NCBI RefSeq assembly: GCF_000316665.1
Contig: NC_019678.1
Span: forward strand, 3,844,001 to 3,908,000
Length of the DNA: 64,000 bases
Direction of reading: 5' to 3'
Source of the DNA: Rivularia sp. PCC 7116
GTDB taxonomy: Bacteria > Cyanobacteriota > Cyanobacteriia > Cyanobacteriales > Nostocaceae
Below, piece after piece: positions 9,351 through 18,088 of this stretch. Positions within the stretch are counted from its first letter, which is position 1. Every line of letters begins with the position of its first letter. The position numbers were made by a program, and so were the translations under genes. Under the pieces are notes generated by a model. That model was not told the DNA's origin. It ran no database searches and was given only the letters and a program-made list of their open reading frames with translations.

Positions 9351-10061
9351 GTGGTTCAGCAAAATAATCAAAATTCTGACTTTGAGGTGTATCTATCCCG
9401 AGTTGAACAACACATATCTACGTTATCAGGAAAACCAAAAAAACTTAGTCAAGTAAAAATTTTAATTCTTCGGACTCTTTGGGAAGAAGGAAGTCAGTTT
9501 CCTAAAGGATGGGTTTTATCAAATAAGCTACTTCAATTAACAGAACAGAAATATTTTGATAGACGAATACGAGAATTGAGAAATGAAGCTGGATGTACAA
9601 TTGAGACTGGAATATTTAATGGTCGATCTGCATACCGACTTTTAACCGATCAATTGGGACAAGCTTTTGATAGAACCTATTTAACAGCTGCTCAAAAAAA
9701 GAAACTTTTTGAAAAATTTAATTATCAATGTGCTGTCTGTAATCGTTCTTTTTCGCCAGGAGAAAAAGGATTAGAAGCCGATCATAAAATTCCTTTGATT
9801 CGCGGTGGAAGTTCAAATTTAGATAATTGGCAAGCATTGTGTATTGATTGTAACGTCTCAAAAAGAAGGTCTTGTCAAGACTGTCAAGAAAATTGTTACC
9901 AATGTGCTTGGACATTTCCTGAAAATTATGGTCAAATTACTCCAGTAAGCTTGCCCAATCAACTATTAAATTCTTTACGCGAAATAGCACAAAAAAAAGG
10001 CGTACATTCTCAGGATTTAATCATTGAAGCGGTGGAAAAATTGATAAAGGAACAAAGTTAA
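9351..10061 (+). CDS. HNH endonuclease, probable type II restriction enzyme
   Basis: A 236-aa protein whose HNH zinc-finger nuclease domain spans about residues 117-195. CAVC (Cys127, Cys130) and CIDC (Cys164, Cys167) are the zinc ligands, ADHKIPLIRGGSSNLDNW gives the catalytic His145 and Asn156, and further Cys pairs follow (CQDCQENCYQC). The N-terminal 100 residues look like a winged helix with RRIRELRNEAGC, likely for DNA recognition. The GTG start lies 2 bases after the controller stop. A cytosine methyltransferase converges on it, completing a type II restriction locus. The recognition sequence cannot be read from the sequence. Its stop codon lies in the end of a small inverted-repeat element. 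Confidence 0.85.
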   Translation: MVQQNNQNSDFEVYLSRVEQHISTLSGKPKKLSQVKILILRTLWEEGSQFPKGWVLSNKLLQLTEQKYFDRRIRELRNEAGCTIETGIFNGRSAYRLLTDQLGQAFDRTYLTAAQKKKLFEKFNYQCAVCNRSFSPGEKGLEADHKIPLIRGGSSNLDNWQALCIDCNVSKRRSCQDCQENCYQCAWTFPENYGQITPVSLPNQLLNSLREIAQKKGVHSQDLIIEAVEKLIKEQS

Positions 10062-10186
10062 GTACTTAGGCAAAATTAATTGTGGATTTGTCATTGCGAG
10101 TGGAACGAAGTGAAACGAAGCATTCAGCTCCGCTGAATGCTTCGCTGTCGCTCGCAATGACACAATTAATTTTGCACAGTCACTTA
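10059..10186. repeat. MITE-like inverted-repeat element between R and M genes
   Basis: Left end 10059-10081 (TAAGTACTTAGG + CAAAATTAATT) and right end 10164-10186 are 23-base inverted repeats with 18 matches. The left end is identical to that of the element at 54218-54391. The interior (10090-10162) is a long palindrome starting GTCATTGCGAG and ending CTCGCAATGAC, with a GCATTCAGC-TCC-GCTGAATGC hairpin at its centre. The stop codons of both flanking convergent genes lie within the element ends, and the hairpin may act as a two-way terminator. Confidence 0.72.
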
Positions 10187-11167
10187 ACTAAATACTAAAG
10201 GCAGTTCTAATTGTTCGCTTTTTTCGCTGGAATTGTTTTCTATATATAGCCATTTGTAGAATGCAATCCCAAATGCTTTAGCAACTGGTGGGGGAAAAGC
10301 ATTACCAATCTGGCGATAAACTGCTGTCTTTCCTCCAGAAAAATACCAATCATCGGGAAAACCTTGAAGCCTCGCAGCCATTCTGTTGGTTAATCTAGGT
10401 AATCCTAAAAAGTCTCTTTCGGGTGCTTCATTTGCAATACTTTTTCCGTCAATACCAAGTTCAAGCCATTCTTTTTTAGCACGTTGCGGTCCTAAATCGG
10501 CTCCTCCATGTTTTTTGCTACCTCCAACCAAGCAAGGAGCAATTTGATTAGCTTTTTTGACCCAATCATTTAATCCTAACCACCCTTTTGTACCCATTAA
10601 ATCCCTTAGAACTTCTCCCACAGTATTTGTTTTAACAATTGATTTTGTCCAAGGAAAAAGAACTTCTTTGTCTTTTCTCCCTACAAGAATGAATCTTAAG
10701 CGGGCTTGAGAAACACCATATTCAGCAGAATTTATCACTTTCCATTCACAGTAATAACCTAAATAATTTAACTCCGAAATAATCCAGTTGCGGTAGTTAT
10801 TAAACTTAATGCTGCTAAGTCCTCTGACATTTTCTAAAAGAATGAAATTAGGTAAACATTCAGAGATAATTCTAATTACTTCTGGAAATAAATCTCTTTC
10901 ATCTAAGCAACCAAGTTGCTTTCCTCCCGAACTAAAAGGTTGACAAGGTACTCCTCCTGCAACCATATCAATTCCTTTAAATTCTCTAGCATCAAATGCT
11001 CTTAAATCTGCTTTTATAACATTCCAATTAGGTCTATTTAGTTTTAGAGTATTACAAGGATGGCTGTCATTTTCAATCAGTGCTATATGAGAAAATCCTG
11101 CTTGCTCTAAACCTAAAGCTTGCCCACCGGCACCTGCACATAATTCCAGACTTGTTAATCTTTTCAT
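10184..11167 (-). CDS. DNA (cytosine-5-)-methyltransferase
   Basis: C5-cytosine methyltransferase, the modification partner of the convergent HNH nuclease. Conserved motifs run in order: I (LELCAGAGGQALGLEQAGF, AdoMet binding), IV (GGVPCQPFSSGG with catalytic Cys75), VI (LLENVRGL, Glu112), VIII (ARLRFILVGRK), then the target-recognition region (about 190-270), and X (YRQIGNAFPPPVAKAFG). The 327-aa length is typical and no motif is missing. It protects host DNA by methylating the restriction site. The site itself is not predictable by eye. Confidence 0.95.
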   Translation of the reverse strand: MKRLTSLELCAGAGGQALGLEQAGFSHIALIENDSHPCNTLKLNRPNWNVIKADLRAFDAREFKGIDMVAGGVPCQPFSSGGKQLGCLDERDLFPEVIRIISECLPNFILLENVRGLSSIKFNNYRNWIISELNYLGYYCEWKVINSAEYGVSQARLRFILVGRKDKEVLFPWTKSIVKTNTVGEVLRDLMGTKGWLGLNDWVKKANQIAPCLVGGSKKHGGADLGPQRAKKEWLELGIDGKSIANEAPERDFLGLPRLTNRMAARLQGFPDDWYFSGGKTAVYRQIGNAFPPPVAKAFGIAFYKWLYIENNSSEKSEQLELPLVFS

Positions 11168-11354
11168 TCTAATTAAATTATACTTTTGCTTATATATTAA
11201 TAAGACGATTGAAGCATTTGATTTATCTATAGTCGCATCATTTTTTATTTCCCCCCATTTACCGATTGATAAATCTTAATATATTCGATTATCCTGATGT
11301 GTTGTGTAGGTGTAGAGCATAATAATATTACACGGTGTTGAAGGAGGAATCGCA

Positions 11355-12347
11355 ATGTCTATTAGGGGTGTAAGGTTAGCTCGCAATCGAGTTAAACGAT
11401 GTTTCAATGTAGCTATACTCTGCTTGAGCTTGAGTTTAACAGTGGCTTGTCAACAATCTGAAAAAACTTCTAACAATTCGTCGAATAAAAATTCTCAAGA
11501 TTCAACGGTACAGCCTGCGAATCCCAGCAACAAAGATGTTGTAGCTTTACCACAAAAAACGCCAGGGGAAATCACGGTAAATCTACCAACACCTTTTCCT
11601 TCTCCTGTACCTAGCGCTCGATCGCAAGTTGCTCCACCAGATTCTTCCTCGGTTGCTAGGGCACCGCAAAATTTTTCCTCGCCGCCTGCAACCCAAACTA
11701 ATCCCGAGCCTAATAATTCTATTCCCGAAGCTTTAACCGAAAAGCTTTCTCCCCAAGCTGCGGCTCCAGGAACTATTCCTCAACCGCAACCTCAAGTAGA
11801 AACTCGCACGCAACCAACTTCCCCTAAACCAGTTGTTCAAGCTTTGAGAAAAGCTGCTAAAAACCCTGGTAGAAAAATTGCAGCTGCGAGCAATACGAAT
11901 GTCTACCAGAGCCGCAGATTAGGGGTTAATTTTAAGTACCCCAAAGGCTTTGTGATTAAAGAGCCACAAGACACTTCTAATTCATCCAAAATTTTAGAAT
12001 TATGGAGTCTCAAAGATTATCAGGCAATCGAATCTGGTAAGTTTAAAAATACATTTACCCCAGGAAATATGAGTATTTCGGTAGAGGATAATCCTAGAGG
12101 TTTGTCTTTGGTTCAATGGGTAACTAATAATGACGAACTCGGAGATATCATACCAGAAAGCTACGATACACACATTGTTGCCGGAAAGGAAGCAATGTCT
12201 TTTCGTACTGATGGCTTATATGATTTTCAAAATTTAGTATTACCTAATAGTGATGGTAAAAAGGTTATTTTAATTAGTTTTGCTCAAGGAGATAGAAGCT
12301 ATCAAACAGTCTTTGAAAAAGTAGTTTCTACTTTGCAAGTTAACTAA
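11355..12347 (+). CDS. Pro/Ser-rich lipoprotein of unknown function
   Basis: A basic N terminus, a hydrophobic stretch and the lipobox LTVAC (Cys32) mark an exported lipoprotein. Residues 35-175 are low-complexity, rich in Pro, Ser, Asn and Gln, and look like a flexible tether. The C-terminal part (about 178-330) is a compact domain beginning YQSRRLGVNFKYPKGF and containing MSISVEDNPRGLSLVQWV and GKEAMSFRTDGLYDFQNL, a layout like the PsbP/DUF1795 type of small alpha-beta domain, though I cannot name it firmly. A strong ribosome site AAGGAGG at 11341-11347 supports the ATG. It stands alone, divergent from the methyltransferase. Confidence 0.75.
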   Translation: MSIRGVRLARNRVKRCFNVAILCLSLSLTVACQQSEKTSNNSSNKNSQDSTVQPANPSNKDVVALPQKTPGEITVNLPTPFPSPVPSARSQVAPPDSSSVARAPQNFSSPPATQTNPEPNNSIPEALTEKLSPQAAAPGTIPQPQPQVETRTQPTSPKPVVQALRKAAKNPGRKIAAASNTNVYQSRRLGVNFKYPKGFVIKEPQDTSNSSKILELWSLKDYQAIESGKFKNTFTPGNMSISVEDNPRGLSLVQWVTNNDELGDIIPESYDTHIVAGKEAMSFRTDGLYDFQNLVLPNSDGKKVILISFAQGDRSYQTVFEKVVSTLQVN

Positions 12348-12444
12348 AACAGGAGAGGTGGAGATGGGGAGAAAGGAAGAATAAGACAATAACTAACTTA
12401 CTCGCTACTTCCCGTCCTCCTAACCCTTAGCTCCTAACTATTTC

Positions 12445-13974
12445 TTAACCAATAATATAAGATGAATTGATTTCTCTTACTTGTCCGATTAGAACTAATA
12501 CTTGATAAACCATTACCGCTACTTCTGCACGAGTTGCAGCTTGATTGGGGTTAAGTTTTCCTGTGTCGGGATAGTTAACAATTAATCTATTTTGAGTCGC
12601 TGTTGCTACTTCATCTTTCCCGTAATCGGGAATTTTATTTTGGTCCTTATATATACTTAGGTCAATTTCTCCTTCAGTGGTTAATCCTAATCCGTTTACT
12701 AAGGAGACAATAACCTGTATGCGAGGAATATTTTGATTGGGGAAGAATTTTTTCCCCGGATATCCCGAAAGAAGCTTACTTTGGTATGCTTGCTGAATTA
12801 CTTTATATGCCCAGTAGCTTTGTTTCACATCCTCAAATTTTATCGATTCGCGCAAAAGCTCGGGATTAAAGGCTTTTACTAACAATGCCGCATATTGCGA
12901 TCGCGTCATTGTTGCATCTGCTCTAAAGGTGCGATTGGGAAATCCTTTAACTATGCCTAAGTTGACAAGCTCTTGTATAAATTCGCTTGCCCAGTGACCG
13001 CTGATATCAGTTAATTCACTAATTCGCGATCGTGGTTGTACTTCTGGCTGGGGTTGAGCTTCTGGTTGGGGTTGTGGTTCGGGTTCTGGCTCGATTTCGG
13101 GTTCGGGATCTGCAAAAAACTGTACGTTCCCATTCACAGATAGGGGATCTACCTGATTATCTATGGAAATCAATTTGTGAATGCTGGCATTTTGAATGTC
13201 AAATTGACCATTATCGCGAAAAACATTGTTTCCGGGGCTAAAATTCCTGCCAATATCAGGTAATGCATTTGAAACAACAGTTAAACCGTCTTGGATATTG
13301 TTTTCGCATAGGTTGTCTCGCAAAACCGGACGAGCATCACCAGATACAACTATTCCAGAACGATTTTCGTAAATTCTATTCTCCGTAAGTATACTCGTAG
13401 CCCTATCCCCAATAGCTATACCAAAACCCGTTTGAAAACAATCATTACCTTTAATTTCACCCCGAGAATTTTTAGTAATAGAAATACCATTTGCAGAATT
13501 TCGAGTAAATATATTGTCTTTGATAGCTGGATTGGCATTACCAGTAACAAAAACTCCTTCGCGTTGAGAGTTAATGAAGGTACAATTTATAACTGCGGGC
13601 GAAGCCGATTCAATCCAGACAGCAGTACCACGGCTAGCCGGATTTGTCACAGTGACTCCTCGCAGTCGAGCCGCATTGTTTAATACAATTGTCACATTTT
13701 GTCCGGCAAAATTAGGGCTGAGATGTCTGCCACTACCATTAATTACAATGCCGCGCCCTTTGTGATTTTCATTACCCATAATTGTGACTCCAAACGGCAC
13801 AATTAAAGGAAATGTTTCTCCACTCGTAGCGTTGTAGCTATCTTCAGCAAGTTGAATTTTCGTTCCCGAGGCAGATTGCTTCAGGGCTTGAGTAATTGTT
13901 TTAAGTGGCGCTTGTTGGCTACCAGAATTACTATCGTTGCCGGTAGTCGGACTTACATAAATTAATTTAAGCAT
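12445..13974 (-). CDS. Right-handed beta-helix (DUF1565) protein with SLH repeats
   Basis: The N-terminal part (residues 1-270) starts YVSPTTGNDSNSGSQQAPLK, the DUF1565 pattern, and continues as parallel beta-helix rungs rich in Asn/Gly. An acidic Pro-Glu/Gln repeat linker lies at about 285-315. Three S-layer homology units follow at about 322-370 (ISGHWASEFIQELVNLGIV), 378-425 and 438-495, which usually tether proteins to the cell wall or peptidoglycan. No signal peptide is visible on this start, which is odd for a surface protein; I found no better upstream start. Likely a cell-surface carbohydrate-associated protein; enzymatic role unknown. Confidence 0.82.
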   Translation of the reverse strand: MLKLIYVSPTTGNDSNSGSQQAPLKTITQALKQSASGTKIQLAEDSYNATSGETFPLIVPFGVTIMGNENHKGRGIVINGSGRHLSPNFAGQNVTIVLNNAARLRGVTVTNPASRGTAVWIESASPAVINCTFINSQREGVFVTGNANPAIKDNIFTRNSANGISITKNSRGEIKGNDCFQTGFGIAIGDRATSILTENRIYENRSGIVVSGDARPVLRDNLCENNIQDGLTVVSNALPDIGRNFSPGNNVFRDNGQFDIQNASIHKLISIDNQVDPLSVNGNVQFFADPEPEIEPEPEPQPQPEAQPQPEVQPRSRISELTDISGHWASEFIQELVNLGIVKGFPNRTFRADATMTRSQYAALLVKAFNPELLRESIKFEDVKQSYWAYKVIQQAYQSKLLSGYPGKKFFPNQNIPRIQVIVSLVNGLGLTTEGEIDLSIYKDQNKIPDYGKDEVATATQNRLIVNYPDTGKLNPNQAATRAEVAVMVYQVLVLIGQVREINSSYIIG

Positions 13975-14225
13975 ATTAATATTAATACTTGTTCATTTAC
14001 GTTGAAAATACTACCGCGAAAAAACTCAGTATGTAGGTAGCGTTGATAGCATAAGCTAAATAAAAAAGACTTCGTATTCCACTTGGGGAGTTTAGTATTA
14101 ATAAGAACAATAATAATCAAGATAAGTATAGTAATACAAGGATGTACTTTTCTCAACTGAAAAAAAGCTAAAGTTGTATCTTTTCTGCTTGCCTAATTTC
14201 AGGTACTTCAGATAAGAAATAATTT

Positions 14226-15002
14226 TTATGACAACTTTGTTCCGCATGTTTTACAAAATTTAGCATCTTCATCATGAAAATCTAAACCGCATCCAGGACA
14301 AATTGTTTCTACTTCATTAGCGGTTTTAACTATGCGCTTAATTAAATCTCCTACCTGCCAGGGAATTAATGCGATACCTGTTAGAATCATCAAAACTGTT
14401 AAAAGACGACCAATTTGTGAAACGGGAGTAACATCACCAAATCCTACAGTTGTCATGGTGACAATTGAAAAATATATTGCATCTACGAAAGTTGTAAACA
14501 CTTGCGGATTTACCGGATGCTCGACTTGATAAATTAAGCCGGAATAGACAAAGATAATTGCAAATAATATAAATAATATTCTTGTAAAAATAGCACCGTC
14601 TTCTGTTGTAATATGACCAAATAAAAATTTTCTATCAATATATCTAATTAATCGCAAGATTCGGAACCATCGTAATAAGCGAATATAGCTAATATCAATA
14701 ATTCCCATAAAGAAGGGTAAAATTGCAATTAAATCGATAATTGAATAAAAACTGAAAATATACTGAATTCTATTTTCTGCGCTCCATAACCGCAATAAAT
14801 ATTCTACTGCGAAAATATTAATAATCAATATATCAGCGACATTGAGAACGAAACTTATGGACTCAGAAGTTGGATAAGTTTGTACTACAAAAATACCTGA
14901 AGAGAGCATTACTAAAACAACAATACTAATGTTGATTATTTTTCCTAATGGTGTTTGTAAGTCTCTTAAATAGAAATCAATATTTTCTCTAGTAATTACC
15001 AT
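14226..15002 (-). CDS. Voltage-gated-type potassium channel with C-terminal zinc ribbon
   Basis: A 258-aa ion channel with six predicted membrane helices. The S4-like helix is YIRLLRWFRILRLIRYIDR, with regularly spaced Arg. The pore loop contains TMTTVGFGDVTPVS, where TVGFGD is the potassium selectivity filter. The tail (about 234-258) is CPGCGLDFHDEDAKFCKTCG, a four-Cys zinc ribbon of the kind seen in double-zinc-ribbon proteins. It lies alone between convergent and divergent neighbours. Family is clear; gating and the role of the zinc ribbon are unknown. Confidence 0.9.
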   Translation of the reverse strand: MVITRENIDFYLRDLQTPLGKIINISIVVLVMLSSGIFVVQTYPTSESISFVLNVADILIINIFAVEYLLRLWSAENRIQYIFSFYSIIDLIAILPFFMGIIDISYIRLLRWFRILRLIRYIDRKFLFGHITTEDGAIFTRILFILFAIIFVYSGLIYQVEHPVNPQVFTTFVDAIYFSIVTMTTVGFGDVTPVSQIGRLLTVLMILTGIALIPWQVGDLIKRIVKTANEVETICPGCGLDFHDEDAKFCKTCGTKLS

Positions 15003-15212
15003 AGTTAAGTTAGTCTAATATTTTCACTTTAATTCGTATCATATTTATTTCAATACTTCGGCTAAATATAATTGTTTTTGTTTATTTGAAGTAAGTGAAA
15101 ACCAATTAAAACTAATGTTGTCTGTATATATACTTACAATATTGACAGAATTTAACTCGTTGAGCTATACCCGTTATATGATAATTTCTTTACAAAATAT
15201 GATTGTTTAAAG

Positions 15213-15539
15213 ATGTCAAAGATTATTGGTTTAGATAATTTAACAGTAGAAGAAGTTAACAAAGAGTTAGCTAATGGTGCGAAATTTGTGGTCTTCCTTT
15301 ACTGTTTCTCTTTAATTGTAGTCACTTTTAAACGTAGTTCTAGTATTTATTTTATTAAAGCTGGTGAAGGTACGTTCAAACACAGTATTAAATTCACTGT
15401 GATGTCAATATTTCTTGGCTGGTGGGGAATACCTTGGGGAATAATCTATACAGTTCAGGCACTTGTAACTAACCTGCAAGGTGGAAGAGATATGACTCAA
15501 CAGGTAATGTCAGCATTAAGACAGCAACCAGTAGAGTAA
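15213..15539 (+). CDS. Small conserved membrane protein
   Basis: A 108-aa protein with two hydrophobic segments, FVVFLYCFSLIVVTF (about 25-39) and SIFLGWWGIPWGIIYTVQAL (about 74-93), the second carrying the striking GWWGIPWG motif found in small membrane proteins of unknown role. The N terminus (LDNLTVEEVNKELANGAKF) is amphipathic. I do not recognise a function. A tetranucleotide-like AAGTAAAT repeat follows the stop (15537-15573). Confidence 0.65.
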   Translation: MSKIIGLDNLTVEEVNKELANGAKFVVFLYCFSLIVVTFKRSSSIYFIKAGEGTFKHSIKFTVMSIFLGWWGIPWGIIYTVQALVTNLQGGRDMTQQVMSALRQQPVE

Positions 15540-15605
15540 ATAAGTAAATAAGTAAACAAGTAAGTAAATAAATATATGAAATATTGTGCAGTTTTTTCAA
15601 GATAA

Positions 15606-15659
15606 CCGGTTTCTTATTGTCTACATCGAAAAAACTTTTCTTTGATGACAAGAAACCGG
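15606..15659. terminator. Long hairpin between convergent genes
   Basis: Arms CCGGTTTCTTATTGTC (15606-15621) and GACAAGAAACCGG (15647-15659) pair with one mismatch region, and an inner CATCGAAAAA/TTTTCTTTGATG stem extends the hairpin. It sits between the convergent small membrane gene and the response regulator, and could terminate transcription from both sides. It also looks like a dispersed palindrome, so the terminator role is inferred. Confidence 0.55.
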
Positions 15660-15695
15660 ATTTATGTAGACTTATTTCAATTTATCGAGAGAGCT

Positions 15696-16358
15696 TCAAT
15701 CATCATTATCTAAAAAAGATAGAAATGAATTGGCAAAAATCGCTGCTTGGGTTCTGTCACGTAATTCTAAACGGTTCAATATGTTAGTTACATGATTTTT
15801 AACCGTACCTTCTGAAATATAAAGTTTTTGAGCGATTTCTCGGTTATTGGCACCAGTTGCAATCAAACTCAACACTTCTTTTTCTCTCTTAGTCAATTCC
15901 GCTAAAATTGGCGGTGGAGAGGGCGATGGATTTTCTGTTGTTGCTGGAAATTGAGTTAAAAGTTTTTTGACAATTCCCGGCCCCAATTGAGTGTATCCTC
16001 TATGTACTGCACGAATAGCAACAGCTAATTCTTCTGAGGGTGTATCTTTGAGTAAATAACCCATTGCTCCATTTTGCAATGCTGCTTTGATATATTCATC
16101 GTCATCAAAAGTTGTTAATACTAAAATTTTTGTTTGTGCAAATTTATTTTTAATCTCTTTTGTTGCGGCGACACCATCCATTAAAGGCATTCGGATATCC
16201 ATTAACACAACATCGGGCTGAAATTTTTCTACCATTGCCACCGCTTCTTGCCCGTTTTGAGCTTCTCCAACAATTTCTAAATCGGGTTCTAATTCTAATA
16301 AAGTTTTTAAACCTTGGCGAATTAAATGTTGGTCATCTACAAGTATTACGCTAATCAT
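15696..16358 (-). CDS. NarL/FixJ-family response regulator
   Basis: A 220-aa two-component regulator. Receiver domain about 1-120: acidic pocket VDDQ (Asp8, Asp9), phosphorylated Asp54 in VLMDIRMP, Thr in [10 protein letters not shown], Lys in LLKDTPSEE. LuxR-type HTH about 150-212: [20 protein letters not shown] then [20 protein letters not shown]. The kinase at 16599-17819 lies upstream on the same strand, 240 bp away, and is the probable partner. The Spy-like genes beyond the kinase are plausible targets. It is closely similar to the regulator at 46462-47103. Confidence 0.95.
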   Translation of the reverse strand: MISVILVDDQHLIRQGLKTLLELEPDLEIVGEAQNGQEAVAMVEKFQPDVVLMDIRMPLMDGVAATKEIKNKFAQTKILVLTTFDDDEYIKAALQNGAMGYLLKDTPSEELAVAIRAVHRGYTQLGPGIVKKLLTQFPATTENPSPSPPPILAELTKREKEVLSLIATGANNREIAQKLYISEGTVKNHVTNILNRLELRDRTQAAIFANSFLSFLDNDD

Positions 16359-16455
16359 GTTTAATATAAAGAGTTAATAATTAGTGATTATTTTCTTCTG
16401 CTTGTCTTTTTGTCTGCCGCCAGCTTATTAATTGCTAGTTTCCTTGGTTAAAATT

Positions 16456-16581
16456 AGGAATGGCCGCAACTGGCACATTTTGCTTGTAGGGTGCTGTGAC
16501 AGTTCGCTTGATTTCTAAGGCAATAATAAGGTTTTCCTGTCACGCACCAACCAAAGCCTTATGAAAATTGCGGCCATTCCT
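16456..16581. repeat. Inverted-repeat element between kinase and regulator genes
   Basis: AGGAATGGCCGCAA (16456-16469) and TTGCGGCCATTCCT (16568-16581) are perfect 14-base inverted repeats. Inside, GGTGCTGTGACAG and CTGTCACGCACC pair imperfectly. The 126-base unit could form one long stem in the kinase-regulator transcript. MITE or structured RNA; either may affect expression of the regulator. Confidence 0.6.
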
Positions 16582-16598
16582 GAAAATTATTTACTTGT

Positions 16599-17819
16599 TT
16601 ATATATTCCCATCAAAACCAGTTGACGCAAACCTTGATAAAGGAACATCAACTGTTATTTTAGTTCCTCCACCGGGAATGCTCTCAATATTAAAATCACC
16701 TTCCAAGGCTAAAGTGCGATCGCGCATACTTTGCAGTCCAAAACCTGTAGTATTTTGGCTAATGTCAAAACCGTTTCCATTATCTTGAATCATTAGATGT
16801 AATTTAGTGGCTGTTGTAGTTATTTGTAAGTTAACTTCTGTAGCTTCTGCGTACTTGGAAATGTTTGTTAATGATTCTTGGATTATTCTATAAATTGCGG
16901 TACTAACATCGCGGGGCAGAGAATAAAACAAGTTAATATGATAATTTGGTTTAATATTTGTGGAATGGTGAAAATTTTGCACCAGTATATCAATAGATGT
17001 TTCTAGGGATTGCTCTTGTAAAGGATTAGAACGCATCGCTGAAACAGATTCTCTGACATCTTTAAGTGCTTGAGAGCCGAGTTCTTTAGCTCTAATTAAA
17101 AAATCTGTAGCTTTTTCTGGATTATTATTTAATAATTTCGTGGCAGTTTCCAGTTGTAAATTTAAAGCTGTGAGGGAATGCCCCAAAGAATCGTGAATCT
17201 CTCGCGCAATACGATTTCTTTCTTCGAGGGTAGCTTGATTTTCAATTTTTAAGGCATATTTACGGAGTTTTTCGTTCGCAGCAGTTAATTTATCTCTACT
17301 CTGCCGTTCCGAAAGTACCGCATTCATTAATAGTAAAACAAAAACCAAGGCTAATACAAATAATGATATAAAGCTAAATTGAAAGAACCAGAATTTCTGT
17401 AATCTCCTAGGTGATACGTTCGGAAATCTGATTCTAAATGTTATTAAAAATAAAGAAAAAGAAATTCCTGCAACAACCAAGCGTCCCGGAAGTTTAAAAA
17501 TTAAGCAACTGCGAGTTACTAAGACTAAATTAAGAAACGGAAAAAGTCGTGATGTTCGACCACCAAAAAAGTTGGTAATTAAAATTAATAATATTTGGCA
17601 AGCCGTATAAATGATTTTATTTGTTCGATTATTAGTAGGTAATCTTAAACCCATTAACCCGAAAACAGTTAAACTAATAATCATTAATTCTGGGAAACTT
17701 GTCTGAAATCTTTGTACGGGATTGATAGTTGAAGCAATCGCTGCAAATCCCAGCAATATCCACTCTAAATAAAGTAAAAATTTAAAAGGATGATTTTTAA
17801 CATCTATAGCGCGGCTCAT
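16599..17819 (-). CDS. HPK7-type sensor histidine kinase
   Basis: A 406-aa membrane kinase of the NarX/DesK class. The N-terminal part (about 12-170) contains five or six hydrophobic segments and no separate sensor domain, suggesting the membrane itself or an intramembrane signal is sensed. The dimerisation box [20 protein letters not shown] has His209. The ATP-binding domain shows IIQESLTNISKYAEA (N box), MIQDNGNGFD (G1) and GFGLQSMRDR. It lies upstream of the NarL regulator on the same strand, with an inverted-repeat element between, and is divergent from the first Spy-like gene. Paralogous to 43119-44324. Confidence 0.93.
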   Translation of the reverse strand: MSRAIDVKNHPFKFLLYLEWILLGFAAIASTINPVQRFQTSFPELMIISLTVFGLMGLRLPTNNRTNKIIYTACQILLILITNFFGGRTSRLFPFLNLVLVTRSCLIFKLPGRLVVAGISFSLFLITFRIRFPNVSPRRLQKFWFFQFSFISLFVLALVFVLLLMNAVLSERQSRDKLTAANEKLRKYALKIENQATLEERNRIAREIHDSLGHSLTALNLQLETATKLLNNNPEKATDFLIRAKELGSQALKDVRESVSAMRSNPLQEQSLETSIDILVQNFHHSTNIKPNYHINLFYSLPRDVSTAIYRIIQESLTNISKYAEATEVNLQITTTATKLHLMIQDNGNGFDISQNTTGFGLQSMRDRTLALEGDFNIESIPGGGTKITVDVPLSRFASTGFDGNI

Positions 17820-17948
17820 AAGCGTTCCTTCAATTAATTATATTTAGACAAAGAACAACTACCTGTTTTTAAAAAAATTCTTAACTAAGAGTTTGGGAAT
17901 TTATACGTAGATCCTAAATTAATACTAAATATACATTCAAACCTGGCA

Positions 17949-17979
17949 CCATGACCAAAGTCATGGTTTGATACATGAC
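17949..17979. promoter_or_regulatory. CATGAC/GTCATG palindromic site upstream of Spy-like gene
   Basis: CCATGAC-CAAA-GTCATGG (17949-17966) is a perfect 7-bp inverted repeat, and another CATGAC follows at 17974-17979. It lies in the divergent region between the kinase and the first Spy-like gene. A related perfect palindrome precedes the other HPK7 kinase (43034-43047). Probable binding site of a NarL-type regulator; inferred. Confidence 0.45.
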
Positions 17980-18088
17980 TTTATCTAGATATTTTTACAA
18001 AGCCATTCGTTACTTTTTACTCATGTGAATACTGAGGTTGGAATTATATGATGGTGACATCGAACAAAACAAACCCAGGAAGCTTAAC

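Noticed and set aside
13962-14156. 64-codon minus-strand hydrophobic frame upstream of the beta-helix gene
   Set aside because: AT-rich leader sequence; overlaps the start of the beta-helix gene and has no family features or good start signal.
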